64,000 nt of DNA from an uncultured Lachnospiraceae bacterium. GTDB taxonomy: Bacteria; Bacillota; Clostridia; Lachnospirales; Lachnospiraceae. The DNA is taken from NCBI GenBank assembly GCA_949840465.1, contig CATKXE010000003.1:1-64000 (forward strand), in the 5' to 3' direction. Shown here piece by piece: positions 34,269 to 42,879 of this stretch (positions are counted from its first letter, which is position 1; every line of letters begins with the position of its first letter). Both the position numbers and the translations under genes were made by a program. A model generated the notes under the pieces. That model had not been told where the DNA came from and ran no database searches. It worked only from the letters and a program-made list of their open reading frames with translations.

Positions 34269-36611
34269 TTGAAACAAAGAATTCTTTCAGCCGCTTTGGC
34301 GCTGCTCTTATTCTTTTCTTCCCAGCCAGTGGCATATGCATGGCCGGAAGACCCTGTACAGCAAGAGGACGCCCTTACAGAAGGGAACGCACCCGGACCG
34401 CTCGCCCTTGATCCTACGGGCCTGACCCAGGCAGGGGTCTATCAGGCCATGATTGCACTGAAGGAGCAGGATGCTTACAGGGAGGGGACGCTCTGGAATG
34501 ACGAGACACCTTATTCAGCCTCAACGGGATATTACAGATGGAAAGGCGGAACCCTTAATGGACAGAATATTGTTGCCGTGGGCTGCGTTGCTTTTGCATT
34601 TATACTCAGCGATGAGGCATTTGGCGATCTGCCCAACAGAATGTACGCAGCGGGCGGCTTTAAATATGAAGATATAAAAGTGGGGGATATCCTGCGGGTA
34701 AACAATGATACCCATACTGTAATCGTACTCGAAGTACATGAGACGGGTGTGGTTGTTGCCGAAGGAAATAACAGCGAGAAAGTCCATTGGGGACGGACTA
34801 TATCGAAAGACATTGTAATGAACACGACCAGCCATTACATCACCCGCTATCCCGCAGACTATATTTCGCCGGATGATCCCAATGCCAACGACCTGATTGG
34901 CAATGGAGCGCTTGCCGGAGGACTTGCCTGGAAGCTGACGAAGGCGGGTACGTTAACCATCTTTGGCAGCGGAGCTATGCCGGATTTCAGAGGCTCCGAA
35001 GAACAGCCATGGAATAAGCTCAAAGACCAAATTCGGAAGGTGGTGATCGAGAACGGTGTTACCCGTATCGGTTCCAGCGCTTTTCGTGAATGTGGAGTCC
35101 TTGGTGCAGACATTGCTTCCAGCGTGACAACGATTGGCGACAGCGCTTTCCGCGGTTCTTCGATCATTTCCGTGACCATTCCTTCCAGCGTGAAAACCAT
35201 CGGTGACAGCGCTTTTTACGGGTGTGGGAACCTGAGTTCCGCAGTAGTTTCCGAAGGAGTGGAAACCATTGCCCAGCAGGCTTTCTACGCCTGTACAAGC
35301 CTCACCTCTATAGCGCTGCCTGCCAGTATCGGAGAAGTAGGCGGCTCAGCATTTTTTCAATGCACGGCAATGACAGGCGCAACCTTTGCCGCCGGCAGCA
35401 AGCAGGTTAAATTAGGCGACAATCTATTTTCAGGATGCTACTATCTGATGAATGTAAAACTGCCTCAGAGTATAGACCGCATTGGTGACGGAATGTTTCA
35501 GAATTGCCATATGCTTGCCGGAGTAGAAGTTCCGCAGGGTGCGAAAAGTATTGGGAATATGGCGTTCGCGTCTTCAGCAGTGTCTGCCGTCATCATTCCG
35601 GCCAGCGTAACAACGATAGGGTCAGGTGCGTTCTCAGCCTGTCCCCTGGCTGATATATACTATACCGGCGCTAAAGCGCAATGGGACAGCATAAGTAAAA
35701 TCGGTGATACGGCAATGGCCGTATCAAAGGCAACGATACATTATGAGTACACCCCCGATCAGACGACTCCGCCCGATGAGACGAATCCTGGTCAGACGAC
35801 TCCGCCCGACCAGACGACTCCTGGCCAAACGACTCCTCCCGGTCAGACGACTCCTGGCCAGACGACTCCGCCCGGTCAGACAACGCCTGACCAGACAACA
35901 CGGCCCGCGCCAGATCCCCAAATCCCCTTTATTGACAACGGTTCCGGCAAGGAAGGCTGGGAGGCCATTCTGGAAGAGGCTGCAAATGCTTCCGACGGAA
36001 TGTCGGTTCACGTCAATATGAACGGTGTCTCCGTTGTACCCGGGAAGGTGCTTGACAGCATAAAAGGACAGAATGTTACGATTTCCTTTGATATGGGCAA
36101 CGGGATTATCTGGTTAGTAAACGGCAGGGATGTTTCCGCAGAACATGCCAATGATGTGAATCTTTCCGTACTGGTTGGAACATCAGCTATTCCACGGGAT
36201 ATGGTCAGTCATGTGGCCAAAGATCGACAGGCAATACAGCTTCGCCTTGCTCACAGCGGTGATTTTGGTTACAGAGCGATACTTAGAATCCATGTGGATG
36301 CGGCGAATGCAGGATTGTATGCAAACCTTTTCTATTACAATGAAAGAACCCGCGGGCTTGAATTTGTCACGGACGGCCGGATACAGGAAGATGGGATTGT
36401 AGAACTGGCATTTACCCATGCTTCGGATTATGTCGTTGTGATTGATGCTGCTTCCATGGATACGGACTCCGGCGGGGATTCTTCCGGAAGCAGCAGTTCC
36501 GACAGGACTTCTCCCGGAAACAAGGGCGGCTCTCCATCTGCTGACGGCACTGGCTCAAAGGGAACCGAAAAACGATCCCCCAGGACCGGAGAATGTTTTT
36601 CATTGAAATAG
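34269..36611 (+). CDS. Secreted cysteine-peptidase-like / BspA leucine-rich-repeat protein with clipped sorting signal
   Basis: This 780-residue secreted protein starts at a TTG with AAAAAGGGGG upstream and has a signal peptide (residues 1-24, ending AYAW). Residues about 85-195 look like a papain-fold (CHAP/NlpC-like) amidase, with Cys in AVGCVAFAF, His in NDTHTVIVLEV and the polar pair in VAEGNNS. Residues about 210-490 are BspA-type LRR_5 repeats (IPSSVKTIGDSAFYGC). A threonine-proline-glutamine repeat (TTPPGQTTPG) forms a stalk. The C-terminus is SPRTGECFSLK and then stop: the SPxTG sorting motif is there, but the hydrophobic anchor is absent. Confidence 0.85.
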   Translation: MKQRILSAALALLLFFSSQPVAYAWPEDPVQQEDALTEGNAPGPLALDPTGLTQAGVYQAMIALKEQDAYREGTLWNDETPYSASTGYYRWKGGTLNGQNIVAVGCVAFAFILSDEAFGDLPNRMYAAGGFKYEDIKVGDILRVNNDTHTVIVLEVHETGVVVAEGNNSEKVHWGRTISKDIVMNTTSHYITRYPADYISPDDPNANDLIGNGALAGGLAWKLTKAGTLTIFGSGAMPDFRGSEEQPWNKLKDQIRKVVIENGVTRIGSSAFRECGVLGADIASSVTTIGDSAFRGSSIISVTIPSSVKTIGDSAFYGCGNLSSAVVSEGVETIAQQAFYACTSLTSIALPASIGEVGGSAFFQCTAMTGATFAAGSKQVKLGDNLFSGCYYLMNVKLPQSIDRIGDGMFQNCHMLAGVEVPQGAKSIGNMAFASSAVSAVIIPASVTTIGSGAFSACPLADIYYTGAKAQWDSISKIGDTAMAVSKATIHYEYTPDQTTPPDETNPGQTTPPDQTTPGQTTPPGQTTPGQTTPPGQTTPDQTTRPAPDPQIPFIDNGSGKEGWEAILEEAANASDGMSVHVNMNGVSVVPGKVLDSIKGQNVTISFDMGNGIIWLVNGRDVSAEHANDVNLSVLVGTSAIPRDMVSHVAKDRQAIQLRLAHSGDFGYRAILRIHVDAANAGLYANLFYYNERTRGLEFVTDGRIQEDGIVELAFTHASDYVVVIDAASMDTDSGGDSSGSSSSDRTSPGNKGGSPSADGTGSKGTEKRSPRTGECFSLK

Positions 36612-36642
36612 AGACTGCATCCCCAAAAAAATGAAAACTTCC

Positions 36643-36708
36643 ATTTCAGGAGCTGTATATTTGATGTCTGTTTCCAAATATATAGCTCCTGAAATTCAGT
36701 TTTTTTTT
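36643..36708 (+). terminator. Strong terminator after the surface-protein gene
   Basis: A 20-bp stem (36643-36662 with 36676-36695, one mismatch) with a 13-nt loop is followed by nine Ts at 36700-36708. The core CAGGAGCTGTA resembles the GGAACTGTA repeat arm. Confidence 0.92.
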
Positions 36709-36769
36709 CGTCCAACCTTCTTACATTTTTTCATAATACAGCTTTACACTCTCCCATTTTGCCGCTCTC

Positions 36770-37375
36770 TTACAAAATGATCCTTCCCTGCTGGCGCAGG
36801 TATACATATTGGCGGATGTCCTTCAATGCCTCCACAGTCAGTTCCAGGAACTGGCATCCATAACCGTAACGTCCGTCGCGGAGATCCTCCTCCCTTAAAA
36901 TGACGGCTTCCATCTCATAGTTATTTTCAAAAAAACTGTAGGAGAACAGAACGGTACTTCCTGTCTGTAATCTCGTTGTGGTAATAAAATAGACGCCGCC
37001 TTCACTGATATTCTGGATTACCCCTTTAAAGCCCTCCTGTCCGGCAGTGGAAAACGCGGCCTCTTTTTCCATCGTTGCCCGGATGCTCCTGCGCGCTTCC
37101 ACAATCTCAATGACTTCCAGAATCTCACAGTCTGCAACCCACGGCACGGTTATGGACGGGTCGTAATTACTCCTGACCGCAAGTTCACAGCGCGTCTTTA
37201 TACATCCTATCTGGCTGTCAAAAAAATCAATCCTGATATCCGACAGCTCGGAAACTTCCTGTTCCCTTCTCAAAAGCAGTATGACCTGCTCTCCGTCACA
37301 TTTCACCTGAAATTTTTTTTGAACCGAATTTCCCTCTTCATAGACTGTGCATGTTCTGCAATTATTTAAAACCAT
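36770..37375 (-). CDS. PilZ-domain protein with YcgR-like N-terminus (c-di-GMP receptor)
   Basis: The protein has 201 residues from the ATG at 37375, which is preceded by AAAGGAAC. Residues about 1-95 look like a YcgR-type flagellar brake domain. The PilZ domain follows with the c-di-GMP motifs RRSIR (RxxxR) and NISEGG (N/DxSxxG) and YGCQFLEL. It would bind c-di-GMP and adjust flagellar or surface behaviour; a proteolytic flagellin gene lies 5.5 kb away. The frame is open upstream through two repeat units to 37588, so a longer protein is possible. The internal ribosome site and family match favour the short form. Confidence 0.85.
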   Translation of the reverse strand: MVLNNCRTCTVYEEGNSVQKKFQVKCDGEQVILLLRREQEVSELSDIRIDFFDSQIGCIKTRCELAVRSNYDPSITVPWVADCEILEVIEIVEARRSIRATMEKEAAFSTAGQEGFKGVIQNISEGGVYFITTTRLQTGSTVLFSYSFFENNYEMEAVILREEDLRDGRYGYGCQFLELTVEALKDIRQYVYLRQQGRIIL

Positions 37376-37406
37376 TACATCTGTTCCTTTCTGCTGCAAT
37401 ATATTA

Positions 37407-37532
37407 TACTTTGCCGGACGTAGTCCGCCCGCCCTGTAAGGGCTTGTATTACGGGATGCCCTTTGGGTATACTTTGCCGGACGCAGTCCGCCCGCCCTGT
37501 AAGGGCTTGTATTACGGGATGCCCTTTGGGTA
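37407..37532. repeat. Tandem pair of the 63-nt structured repeat
   Basis: Two units (37407-37469 and 37470-37532) differ at one base only (GGACGT versus GGACGC). Each contains three small palindromes: CGGAC-GCA-GTCCG, GCCCT-GTA-AGGGC and ATGCCC-TT-TGGGTAT. The pair lies in the leader of the PilZ gene, which is read on the minus strand. The 63-nt length means no frame is disturbed. On the plus strand it encodes ARPVRACITGCPLGI-type peptides, similar to the alpha-galactosidase extension. Confidence 0.85.
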
Positions 37533-37609
37533 TCGTTTTTTATCTGGCAGCCGATCAGGATTTTCCCACTGCTGCCTGGATATTCCAAAAATTTCGTGTG
37601 AAGCAGCCC

Positions 37610-38677
37610 CTAAAAATCCGTGGTACACCGCTTCACGATCCGGCAGGGCACTTTATGGTCCTGCTCTACATCCGTTTTTCCGTCTAACACCTCCAACATC
37701 CGGTCAATGGCGTCATTGCAAAGCTGCTTCACCTGATTATCCACCGAGGTCAGCTCCGGCTCGCAGCATACAGCCATCATGGAATTGTTATATCCTGCCA
37801 CACTGAGTTCCTCCGGCACGGACAGCCCTTTTGCAAGAGCATATTTCAACGCGCCCACAGCCAGGCTGTCATTGCAGGCAAACACGCTGTCAAACTCCAG
37901 AGTCCGGTGCGCCAAAAGCATTTCCCTTGTATAATGGATCTTACCCTGCATGGTTCCCGGCACACTGTCCACGAAACAGGATTCCTCCATCGAACCAGAT
38001 CCGAGCGGGCGGAGATAGAACTTCAATTCTCCGCGGATCGGACAGCCGGCGTCCGCCAATGCAGTTTCATACCCTATAAGCTTCTGCCGGGCACTGTAGG
38101 TCTGGGAGTCGTATAAAAAGAGGATTCTCTTTTTGCCCCTGCGGATCAGGGCTTTGGTCACATCATACGCGCCCTGGCAGTCGTCGCCGTAGGAACAGTA
38201 GATATTCTCCCCTTCCACGTATCCGTTGATCAAAAAGACCGGAACCTGCTTTGCCGCCTCCCTGAGATATTCTGTCTCCTCCTGATCCTTTCCTGAGCCG
38301 GCAAAGAGGGACCCCACAAGAATCAGGGCGTCAATCCGCTTAGACAGCAGCAGCCTGGTATGGTGCTCCCTGGCCGCCTGCCGGCTGCCGCTGCATCCCA
38401 ATATACAGTCATATCCATATTGATGCATGCGCTTTTCCAGATGGGAAACCGCCTCCGCCATGTACTGATCCGAAATGTCCGGACAGAGGATGCCGATCGT
38501 CTTCATGGAATTTAAGCCCAGCCCTCTTGCAAATACATTCGGCGTATACTCAGATTCTTCAATGACCGCAAGAACCTTCTGCTTCGTTTTCTCACTGACC
38601 CGGGGACTTCCGTTCACCACACGGGAAACGGTGGCAATGGAAACTCCTGATAATTTTGCAATATCATAAATATTCAT
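37610..38677 (-). CDS. LacI-family repressor of galacturonate genes
   Basis: This 355-residue protein has an N-terminal LacI helix-turn-helix (MNIYDIAKLSGVSIATVSRV, hinge NGSPRVSEKTK) and a periplasmic-binding-protein-like sensor domain (GILCPDISDQYMAEAV... FDSVFACNDSLAVGALKYA). AGGAGACATACA precedes the ATG. It is divergent from uxaA. A diverged copy of the TGTAAGCGCTTACA operator at 38777 lies in its own upstream region, suggesting autoregulation. Its likely inducer is a uronate or a pathway intermediate. Confidence 0.9.
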   Translation of the reverse strand: MNIYDIAKLSGVSIATVSRVVNGSPRVSEKTKQKVLAVIEESEYTPNVFARGLGLNSMKTIGILCPDISDQYMAEAVSHLEKRMHQYGYDCILGCSGSRQAAREHHTRLLLSKRIDALILVGSLFAGSGKDQEETEYLREAAKQVPVFLINGYVEGENIYCSYGDDCQGAYDVTKALIRRGKKRILFLYDSQTYSARQKLIGYETALADAGCPIRGELKFYLRPLGSGSMEESCFVDSVPGTMQGKIHYTREMLLAHRTLEFDSVFACNDSLAVGALKYALAKGLSVPEELSVAGYNNSMMAVCCEPELTSVDNQVKQLCNDAIDRMLEVLDGKTDVEQDHKVPCRIVKRCTTDF

Positions 38678-38776
38678 TGTATGTCTCCTGTCTTATAATA
38701 ACACGCTTCCGCCTGTTTTTCCATCTGATTTTTATATTCACCTCATGATACTTATGCCCCAGGTACCCTTCTCCGT

Positions 38777-38790
38777 TGTAAGCACTTTCA
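38777..38790. promoter_or_regulatory. Weaker operator copy upstream of the LacI gene
   Basis: TGTAAGCACTTTCA differs from TGTAAGCGCTTACA at two positions. It lies about 100 bp before the LacI start, between 10-bp inverted arms ATGATACTTA (38745-38754) and TAAGTATCAT (38800-38809). Possible autoregulation site. Confidence 0.5.
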
Positions 38791-38896
38791 TCAGGATTCT
38801 AAGTATCATTTTAAATTTTATAGTATTTCCTGCAAAATTGCAAACCTTATTTTTGAATTTGCAGATTCTGCCGATATAATTTTTCCAGATTACCTC

Positions 38897-38942
38897 TTGA
38901 CTTCTCCGGGATTGTATAGTACTTTATATGTAAGCGCTTACA
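38897..38942 (+). promoter_or_regulatory. uxaA promoter with palindromic operator at the start point
   Basis: TTGACT (38897-38902), a 17-bp spacer and a -10 TACTTT (38920-38925) are followed after 3 bp by the perfect palindrome TGTAAGCGCTTACA (38929-38942). A bound repressor would block the start site. The uxaC promoter has the same layout. With its preceding A the site also fits the CcpA cre consensus WTGNAANCGNWNNCW. Confidence 0.75.
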
Positions 38943-39132
38943 AAATGAAGTAAACCAAACCCACACCGATTAAAAAATGCACTTTTTCTACCAAAAGCTA
39001 CTGAAGACTTTCAAGCTTATCCTATCGGATTTTGCTGGCAGCAGGAAGATTTGAACCGTTTTCCATGCAGCACGGCAAAAGTGATATTTTCGTTTTCTGC
39101 GGCTTCAGGGCAGGAAACAGAAAGGAACCACT

Positions 39133-40614
39133 ATGCAGGAATTTATGAAAATCCATCCAAAGGACAATGTGGCTGTGGCACTCTGCCCGCTTGAGGCAGG
39201 CAGAAGGGTTACCGTGGATTCCACGGAGATCCTTTTGTCCGAAGACATCCCCCAGGGACACAAATTTGCCCTTTCCCCCATTGAACCGGGGGGACAGGTG
39301 GTCAAGTATGGATCCCCCATCGGGTTTACCACGGAAGCAGTCGCGGCGGGTGATTGGGTTCATACCCACAATCTGCGGACAGGCCTTGGTAAGATGCTCT
39401 CTTATACCTATGACCCGCATTTTTCTCCTCTTGCGCCTTCAAAACCCGTTTACTTCCAGGGTTTTCGCAGGGCAGACGGGAGAGCAGGCGTCCGCAACAA
39501 TATCTGGATCATCCCTACCGTGGGCTGCGTCAACAATGTAGCCGCGGCGATTGAACGGCAGGCACAGCAATTTCTTACAGAGCATATAGATGAGATCTCC
39601 GCATTTTCGCATCCCTACGGCTGCTCCCAGATGGGGGACGATCAGGAGTACACCCGCCGGATCCTTGCGGACCTGATCAATCATCCCAACGCAGGCGGCG
39701 TCCTTGTGCTGGGCCTTGGATGTGAGAACACCAATATCGATGAACTGAAAAAATATACAGGGGACTATGACAAACAGCGCGTCCGTTTCCTTGTCTGCCA
39801 GGAATCAGAGGATGAAATTTCAGACGCCCTTGCCATCGTCCGGGAACTCGCGGCATATGCCGGTCAGTTTTGCCGGGAGCCGATTCCCTGCAGCGAACTG
39901 GTCATCGGCATGAAATGCGGCGGCTCCGACGGCCTATCAGGCATCACCGCCAACCCGGTTGTGGGGGCGTTTTCCGATATCCTGATTTCCAAAGGGGGGA
40001 CGACCATCTTAACCGAAGTCCCGGAAATGTTCGGGGCTGAAACCCAGCTCATGAACCGCTGTATGACGGAGGAAGTATTCCAGAAAACCGTGGATCTGAT
40101 CAACGATTTTAAAGAATATTTTATCAGCCATAACCAGACCATTTACGAAAATCCTTCCCCGGGAAATAAAAAGGGCGGCATCTCCACGCTGGAAGACAAG
40201 TCTCTGGGCTGCACCCAGAAGTCGGGAAGCGCGCCTGTACGGGGCGTGCTCTCCTACGGCGAACCGATTCACGAAAAAGGACTGCATTTACTGAGCGCCC
40301 CGGGAAATGACCTGGTTGCTTCCACCGCCCTGGCTGCTTCCGGCGCGCATATCGTACTCTTTACCACCGGCCGGGGGACTCCCTTCGCCTGCCCGGTGCC
40401 GACCATGAAGATTTCCACCAACTCTGCATTGTATAGCCGGAAATCCAACTGGATCGACTTTAACTGCGGAACCATGGTGGACGGCACGCCGCCGGCCAGG
40501 CTGGCAGAACAGCTTTTTGACAAAGTGATCCTTACAGCTTCGGGGGAAAAGGTGAAATCTGAGGAAGCCGGTTTCCATGATCTTGCAATTTTTAAGCAAG
40601 GGGTTACTTTGTAA
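39133..40614 (+). CDS. uxaA: Altronate dehydratase
   Basis: This 493-residue protein has an N-terminal SAF-type domain (residues 1-90, KIHPKDNVAVALCPLEAGRRV) and a large C-terminal UxaA/GarD domain (GYVRADGRAGVRN-like FRRADGRAGVRNNIWIIPT, HPYGCSQMGDD, LGCENTNIDELK, GMKCGGSDGLSGITANP). It dehydrates altronate to 2-keto-3-deoxygluconate in the cytoplasm. AAAGGAAC precedes the ATG. uxaB follows after 126 bp. KDG kinase and aldolase are not in the window. Confidence 0.95.
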   Translation: MQEFMKIHPKDNVAVALCPLEAGRRVTVDSTEILLSEDIPQGHKFALSPIEPGGQVVKYGSPIGFTTEAVAAGDWVHTHNLRTGLGKMLSYTYDPHFSPLAPSKPVYFQGFRRADGRAGVRNNIWIIPTVGCVNNVAAAIERQAQQFLTEHIDEISAFSHPYGCSQMGDDQEYTRRILADLINHPNAGGVLVLGLGCENTNIDELKKYTGDYDKQRVRFLVCQESEDEISDALAIVRELAAYAGQFCREPIPCSELVIGMKCGGSDGLSGITANPVVGAFSDILISKGGTTILTEVPEMFGAETQLMNRCMTEEVFQKTVDLINDFKEYFISHNQTIYENPSPGNKKGGISTLEDKSLGCTQKSGSAPVRGVLSYGEPIHEKGLHLLSAPGNDLVASTALAASGAHIVLFTTGRGTPFACPVPTMKISTNSALYSRKSNWIDFNCGTMVDGTPPARLAEQLFDKVILTASGEKVKSEEAGFHDLAIFKQGVTL

Positions 40615-40740
40615 ATCCATTGCACTCCCTCTGCATGGTATCGTATCATCCAATAGCCTGTATTCGAAAGATTTCCAGGTAAAAAAACATTTTGAAACTG
40701 TGACAGACCTGATTTTCCATACTAAAAGAAAGGACTCGCC

Positions 40741-42231
40741 ATGAAAAAATTAAGCTATCAGACTTTAAAGGATTTGAATTACGACGGCTATCTGTTGCCG
40801 GAAGCACCGGAGCGGGTGCTGCAGTTTGGGGAAGGCAATTTCCTCCGCGCCTTTGTAGACTATTTTATTGATATCCTGAATGAGAAGACCGGGTTTCACT
40901 CCAAGGTCGTCCTGTGCCAGCCGATCGCGCCGGGGCTTGCCCCTATGATCAATGAGCAGGAGGGGCTTTATACCTTGTACCTGCGTGGATTTCAGGAGGG
41001 ACAGAAGGTCAACCGGAAACGGATCATTTCCTGCGTAAGCCGCTGCCTGAATCCCTATTCCGATTTTGAGGCGCTCCTTGCTTGTGCCGACAACCCTGAC
41101 CTCCGGTATATCACCTGCAATACCACTGAGGCCGGCATCGTATACGACAGCGCCTGCCGGTTCACGGACGCCCCGGCAGACAGCTACCCCGGAAAGCTGA
41201 CCCAATTCCTGTATCGCCGTTTCCAGACATTTGGGCAGGAAGAAGGAAAAGGATTCGTCATACTTTCCTGCGAGCTCATTGACAACAACGGAAAGGAACT
41301 GGAAAAATGTGTCCTGAAGTATGCAGAGCAATGGAAGTTGGGAGAGGATTTCACGGACTGGATCAAAAAGGAAAATATTTTCTGCTCCACGCTGGTAGAC
41401 CGTATCGTGACCGGCTACCCAAGAGCAGATGCAGATGCAATCAATGAAAAAAACGGCTACATCGACCAGTTGATCGATACCGGGGAAATCTTCGGATTCT
41501 GGGTGATCGAAGGACCGGAATCTCTGAAAAAGGAGCTTCCATTTAAAGAAGCCGGACTCCCGGTACTGATCACAAACGACCACAAGCCGTACAAGCAGCG
41601 CAAGGTCCGCATCCTCAACGGAGCGCACACCTCTTTTGTACTGGGCGCCTATCTTGCAGGGCAGGACATCGTGCGCGACTGCATGAATGACGAGGTCATT
41701 CAGAAATTTATGGACAAGACCATTTATGAGGAAATCATCCCGACACTGACCCTCCCGAAAGAAGAGTTGGAGGAATTTGCCGCATCCGTGACAGAGCGTT
41801 TTAAGAATCCATTTATCGACCACTCCCTGCTGGCAATCTCCCTAAATTCCACCTCAAAATGGAAGGCGAGAGTGATGCCGTCGCTGAAAGGATATCTGGA
41901 AAAAACAGGAAAACTCCCTGCGTGTATCACAGCCTCCTTTGCATTTTATATTGCATTTTACAGCGGAAAGCAGCTTAAAGAAGATGCACTGATGGGGCTC
42001 CGCGGCGAGGCGGAGTACCCGATCAGGGACGACCGTTTTATCCTGGAATTTTATGAGGCGCATAAAAATGACTCTGCCGCAGAACTGGTACACGCTGTAT
42101 GTACCAATGAAGATTTCTGGGGAGAGGATTTGAGCAGGCTGGATGGATTTGAGCAGGCTGTCGCCCGGTATTTGGATGAAATCCGTGAAAAAGGGAGTTA
42201 TGAAGTGATGAAGCAGTGTTTATCCTGCTGA
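40741..42231 (+). CDS. uxaB: Tagaturonate reductase (altronate oxidoreductase)
   Basis: This 496-residue member of the mannitol dehydrogenase family has an N-terminal Rossmann region (VLQFGEGNFLRAFVDYFID) and a C-terminal domain (KVRILNGAHTSFVLGAYLAG, IDHSLLAISLNSTSKWKARVMPSL). It reduces tagaturonate to altronate with NADH, the step before UxaA. AAAGAAAGGA precedes the ATG. It is the second gene of the uxaAB unit and ends near a large stem-loop. uxaC is 3 kb away on the other strand under the same operator. Confidence 0.95.
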   Translation: MKKLSYQTLKDLNYDGYLLPEAPERVLQFGEGNFLRAFVDYFIDILNEKTGFHSKVVLCQPIAPGLAPMINEQEGLYTLYLRGFQEGQKVNRKRIISCVSRCLNPYSDFEALLACADNPDLRYITCNTTEAGIVYDSACRFTDAPADSYPGKLTQFLYRRFQTFGQEEGKGFVILSCELIDNNGKELEKCVLKYAEQWKLGEDFTDWIKKENIFCSTLVDRIVTGYPRADADAINEKNGYIDQLIDTGEIFGFWVIEGPESLKKELPFKEAGLPVLITNDHKPYKQRKVRILNGAHTSFVLGAYLAGQDIVRDCMNDEVIQKFMDKTIYEEIIPTLTLPKEELEEFAASVTERFKNPFIDHSLLAISLNSTSKWKARVMPSLKGYLEKTGKLPACITASFAFYIAFYSGKQLKEDALMGLRGEAEYPIRDDRFILEFYEAHKNDSAAELVHAVCTNEDFWGEDLSRLDGFEQAVARYLDEIREKGSYEVMKQCLSC

Positions 42232-42339
42232 ACATTTTGGTGAAGTATCCATAATACTCCATCATGCGCCCTGTGGGTAAGTCAAATGGACATACAAAAA
42301 CATGTCCACCTGGCTCGTTGCTTCACGGGAATAACAGAA

Positions 42340-42396
42340 ACAGCTTGTACAGAATATGTTTCGTATATACAGACGAAACGATACTGTGCAAGCTGT
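42340..42396. terminator. Large imperfect stem-loop between convergent genes
   Basis: ACAGCTTGTACAG (42340-42352) and CTGTGCAAGCTGT (42384-42396) pair over 13 bp with one mismatch. An inner GTTTCGT/ACGAAAC stem (42358-42364 with 42373-42379) extends it. The T-run after it is broken (CTTTGATTTTA). It probably ends both the uxaAB and the zinc-ribbon transcripts. Confidence 0.6.
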
Positions 42397-42451
42397 CTTT
42401 GATTTTATACTGTTTAGAATTTGGGATACTTTGAGAAGCGGTTCCCGTCTG

Positions 42452-42829
42452 TTAATCCCATCTTCCAATCTCTTCTTCTGTCAAAGCCGCCTTTCCGCAG
42501 TTTGGGCAGCTCATCTCCGACCCCTGCTCTGGAATTATGACGGAATTTCCACAATCCGGACAGCCATTGAAGTAAGTCTGTCCGCTTTGAAGCAAAGTAA
42601 TCACCGGAACCGCGACAACATTCTTACATCTCTGGCAGATAGCCGTACGAAACTGGAATTCAAAGGAAGGAAACTCTTCACCTTCTGTATCTTCCAGGAT
42701 CTTCTGTTGATTCTCCTCCGAAAATTCCTCCAGAACACTTTCCAACATGGCATGCCCCAGGCCGTGCCCCAGACGGACCTGCCATGTTGTATTGCAGGAA
42801 GAGCATGTAAATTCATTGATTCTACCCAT
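42452..42829 (-). CDS. Zinc-ribbon protein with CxxC pairs (CpXC-like)
   Basis: This 125-residue soluble protein has four CxxC pairs: CSSC (near residue 9), CQRC (near 65), CPDC (near 90) and CPNC (near 107), which would form two zinc ribbons. The central segment is acidic (EEFSEENQQKILEDTEGEE). The first pair resembles the CpXC domain. No enzyme motif is present. It is the gene after flagellinolysin on the same strand (50-bp gap), so it may share its transcript. Confidence 0.6.
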   Translation of the reverse strand: MGRINEFTCSSCNTTWQVRLGHGLGHAMLESVLEEFSEENQQKILEDTEGEEFPSFEFQFRTAICQRCKNVVAVPVITLLQSGQTYFNGCPDCGNSVIIPEQGSEMSCPNCGKAALTEEEIGRWD

Positions 42830-42879
42830 TTTCCATCTCCTTTTTTCTATCCAGAGACATCCCGCAATACAGTGGAATG

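Noticed and set aside
35750..35910. Short GC-rich DNA repeats considered as a separate repeat element
   Set aside because: They are the in-frame Thr-Pro-Gln stalk of the surface protein; the repeat is explained by coding.
37407..37532. Tandem repeat considered as a CRISPR array
   Set aside because: The two 63-nt units abut with no spacer, there are only two, and no cas gene is near.
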